Positions 60,544 to 64,000 of a stretch of DNA of 64,000 nucleotides are shown one piece after another. Where the stretch lies: assembly GCF_050436995.1 (NCBI RefSeq), contig NC_134758.1, positions 11,271,597-11,335,596 on the forward strand. Direction: 5' to 3'. Both the position numbers and the translations under genes were made by a program. How positions within the stretch are numbered: position 1 is the first letter of the stretch; the number at the start of each line of letters is the position of its first letter. The stretch comes from Anticarsia gemmatalis (Eukaryota; Arthropoda; Insecta; Lepidoptera; Erebidae). The notes beneath the pieces were generated by a model. That model was not told the origin of the DNA. It saw nothing but the letters and a program-made list of their open reading frames with translations, and made no database searches.

Positions 60544-62324
60544 TGATAAATAAAAGACATATTTTTTCCGCAACACTATTTCCGAAAACAAATAGTTAAA
60601 TAGTCGATAACATGATGTATTTTTTTTTCTAAAGTGTACAGAAAAGGGTTCGTTATGCTCCTCAATCAAACAACTTCCAAAGAAATTTCAGTGCTAAATG
60701 CTTTTTCGTTGGAAACCCAATAATTTAAAACCAATAAATCTGCTCTTAAGACAAGCATGGCTGAGGGAAAGATAATTTCACATATAAGATGTATTTTGCA
60801 CGATACGGCGTCGATGCCGACCAACTCTATGGTACACGTAAAAAAGACCCATCCAATAAACTAAAAAATCACCTTCTAACCCGACTTTTTCTGATCAACA
60901 GTTACAAACTCTGCCATTTGAACAGCAACAACTGTTATAAAACGAACCACTTATAAACTCAGCTCGAGTTACTTGCCAGTACTTTGTTCTGGTGTTAAGT
61001 CTAAGCTGATAGTGGCGCCACTTAATATTGTTACTTACTTGTTTAATACCGCGCTTTATACCCCTCGGTCATAATGTTAGGCTCCATACACACATAGTAA
61101 GCGTAAGTTAATATTGTATGCCTGAATATAGCAAAGTGCGTGCAATTTCACTATAGGTCTCTGAATTTAGTAACAAACTACAGCAGAAGGTATAGATTAA
61201 AGTATACAAGAGGCAATTAAGAAGATTGTAGGAGAGTTGCCTTCGTTTCTTGTATTAATTTTCAGAGTAAAAAACATAAAAAAATATTGAAAGTTTATTT
61301 GTTAGTTTTGATAAAAAAAGTAACTGGGTCTTCATCCGTGCTAAATTTCATTAAAATGTTCGGTGTGCACATTTAGTAAATGTGTAGATAGATACACATT
61401 TGTGTAATGCAATACACATGGGGTTGTTTTTACATTTTCTGTGTTACAGTTGCCAAGAAATAAAAAATAACAGTAAAACATAGTCAAATAATAGTTTTTG
61501 TACCGTTTTATTTGCATAATAAAATACAGTATGTGTACGCCTTAACAATTGCAGTGGAGAGTGGTTAATTAAATAGTTTATAGCGCCGTTCTTACTTCAT
61601 AACAGGTGGATGAATGAAACTGCACTGCAGTGTCTCGCACAGATGCTAATTGTATGCTTTACAACCAATACAAAAGGAAACTAATGAACGATTTGAAGAA
61701 TTTTAGCCTTTTAATTTTGGGAGACGGAGATCAAAATGTAAAATAAAAAATGATAGTTTGTTACTAAAATTTAGAAGAGGTACGATAAGGCTCCAATTAG
61801 GTATGTATTGAGAGTAAATATAACATACAAACATACATAAAATCACGTCTTCTTCCCATAGAGACCAAAAAAATAGAAAAATAAAATGTTTGTTTTGAAA
61901 AGTTACCTATTTATTTGTAACTTAATCATTGCAGTAATACACTACACTAAAGATATCATTATGAAACAACAATTTTCATAGCTCTCGTCTTTACTCCCTC
62001 TATCTATCAATACTTTGTCCTTGTCATTTTCAAATAAAATGCACTGATATCTGGGTATAATAACATCAAAACATATCATTTTTTTATATCTCACGTTGAA
62101 TACTAACTTCAAAACTTATCTCTCATTCTTCAAAGAGTTAGATGCATCAAGTGAGTGACTTGCATCGAGTTTCTCTATCACAAATGAAAATCTTGTCGTT
62201 GAACAAAGTTCGTAAGATATCTCGTGTACCGTCTTTGTGCAAGTTTTCTAAACATTCATATTTGTTGACAGGTTTTAACTTACTGACGTTAGAATTTTTT
62301 GCAGGATATTATTTTTAATGATTT
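60544..62324. other. AT-rich, no gene seen
   Basis: A short CACGTCTTCTTCCCATAG piece at about 61846 belongs to the repeat family at 48351. No gene. Confidence 0.35.
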
Positions 62325-62638
62325 TTAAGCTATGCTTGCCGAGGTTGCTCTGTGGATGAGTGACCATCTTATACATATTAAGTACCTCCGTGTTAAAAGG
62401 CACGTTAAATTATAGGTCCCAGTTGTCATTTTCAAAGATCTTTGACAGTCGTTAACAGTGTTCAGAAGCTTGAAAGTCTGACAATCAGTCTTACCGAAGG
62501 GTATCGTGTATCCGAAGGGGAACTGGTTGGTGGAGGTCAGACAGGCAGTCGCTCCATGTAAAACACTGGTATCCAGCTGCATCCGGTGAGACTGGAAGTC
62601 GACTCCAACATAGTTTGGAAGAAAGGCTAGGCTAAAGA
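62325..62638 (+). mobile_element. 5S rRNA-derived SINE type 2, second copy
   Basis: TTAAGCTATGCTTGCCGAGG and TGGATGAGTGACCATC, then the same tail as 57076-57440 to CCGGTGAGACTGGAAGTCG. The head is truncated just before the 5S-like core. Confidence 0.7.
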
Positions 62639-64000
62639 ATCCTTTTTTTTATGATTTAAGAAATGCGATATTTCCTCGGAATAACCCTCGAGACTTATTT
62701 ATCCCAATAAGTTTGTTATTAAGTAGGTACGACGGTTTTACGTGAAAATATAATGACTAATTCTGAGCTTAGTCGACTTAACTAAAACTACCCTATAAAG
62801 CCTTTTATTTTCTCTTAACTATAATAATATCATAAATGTTTTTTTTATAAGCTACCCTGAACTAAAATTATAACAAACATAGCTATTTGAATAAAAAATC
62901 TACAGGGTGTACATTTTTTTATCAAATAACTAAGTTTCTCAACCAAAAAATGATTGACGAAACTTTATCGCCCATTAAGAGACCTTTAAAACTTTTCATT
63001 ACCACCAAAGTTTTCAATTTTAAATTCAATTATTTTCACATAACGATTTAATTATTTAAGACATTCAAGTTACCGTGCATAATTAAGAAAAAATTACAAT
63101 TAATTAACGTCTTGGGACTTTCAAAGGTATTAAGTCTCAAGAAATGTGACTTTGTTTAGTTCAAAACATAATTTTGTTTGAGAGCTCGGTTTAATCTCAT
63201 CAAGCAATTACTGTGCCTCTCCACGACTGGTCTACCTACAGAATTAAGTCTCGAATTACGACGTATTTTTGTTGGAAATGTTATTTGAAACAAATCAGAG
63301 GCTTTTTCAGTGTACCTTGAACCTACTAACATTTTGTGACATTTTATTTTTTGATCGAAATATTGTGAAACGTGTGATCGCGTTGCTTTACAGGCTAACG
63401 GTGCTCTGCCTACCCTTCTTTTCTAAGAAAAAGAGCTTAGGAAATCATTTACATGCCTGAAAGTATTTAGATAGTAGTTGAAAGTTGGTAAAAAGAAAAA
63501 AAGTCGAAAAAGAGCTTTTTTGCCAGCGTAGCGGAGTTAAGCAAGCAATTATTTTATTCTGATAAGTTGCCGATGTTGACTTCAAGTGTGCGAAGCAATG
63601 CTTGCAAAATAAAAGCCAAAACAAAACTGACTTATGAAAAGATCACACAGTAACACCTTTATTATTATTGCAAATGTCTTATAAGATATATTTTGAAAGA
63701 GAACCATATAATATTCGGCAACAAGAATCGTTACCTATTTTACCTTGTCAAACCCCAAAAAACAGTTTCAACCGTCCACGTGCTCTAGCAAGCGAAAAAC
63801 ATCATGAATCCATACACCTACGCGTTTGTAAAACTTAGCCTCAACTTCTAAACCTAGATAAGACACTAATAAAATGCTCGAACTGAACAAATTTGTCCTT
63901 CATTTAACTCTCCTATTCTCGGTGGACCACTTATTGTGAATTTTGGATGAAAATACCTTTTTTAACAGAATACACAATATTGTGGAACATATCGACTAGA
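62639..64000. other. AT-rich, no gene seen
   Basis: No repeat or coding frame could be supported up to the window end. Confidence 0.35.

Overview
The window looks like nuclear DNA of a moth or butterfly (Lepidoptera). It is AT-rich, has few genes, uses spliced genes, and is dense in repeats of lepidopteran type: tRNA-derived and 5S-rRNA-derived SINEs, non-LTR (LINE) 3' tails, mariner- and Harbinger-like MITEs, and many short elements with Helitron-type ends. No bacterial, CRISPR or organellar features were seen.

The one clear functional unit is a cluster of four ecdysteroid-kinase-like (EcKL; EcKinase/CHK family) genes at 12.0-25.2 kb. Three are on the + strand (12037-13600, 14316-15900, 17902-19493) and one is on the - strand (25198-21576), so the third and fourth converge. 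Each has two coding exons joined by a phase-0 intron at the same place, just after the catalytic HGDxxxNN motif. All four keep the ATP-site lysine, the HGD...N loop and the D(Y/F)Q...PxxD motif, so all look intact (389-408 aa). The family phosphorylates ecdysteroids (for example ecdysteroid 22-kinase) and is proposed to phosphorylate plant or xenobiotic compounds. The substrate here cannot be read from sequence.

A second probable gene is represented by one coding exon at 29152-29667 (+). It has a strong 3' splice site, a 5'UTR stretch, an ATG at 29223, a hydrophobic signal or anchor segment, an acidic Ser/Thr/Val-rich stretch, and a GTGAGT donor. I do not recognise it, and its other exons were not found.

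Region by region: 1-12 kb is intergenic with MITE-like, SINE, LINE and Helitron-like insertions. 12-25 kb is the EcKL cluster. 25-29 kb is a pile of nested repeats. 29.2-29.7 kb is the unknown exon. 29.7-64 kb has no gene I can support and may be intron or intergenic. It carries a mariner MITE (35.0 kb), a Harbinger-like MITE (40.7 kb), SINEs (42, 57 and 62 kb), Helitron-like elements (44.9, 58.9 and 60.3 kb) and a local triplication (50.1-51.3 kb).

The main structural points are these. The recurrent ~250-bp repeat, read in its copies here, has canonical Helitron ends (A|TC...CTAG|T with a 3' hairpin). Such elements are concentrated around and inside the fourth EcKL gene, whose intron is about six times longer than those of its paralogues.
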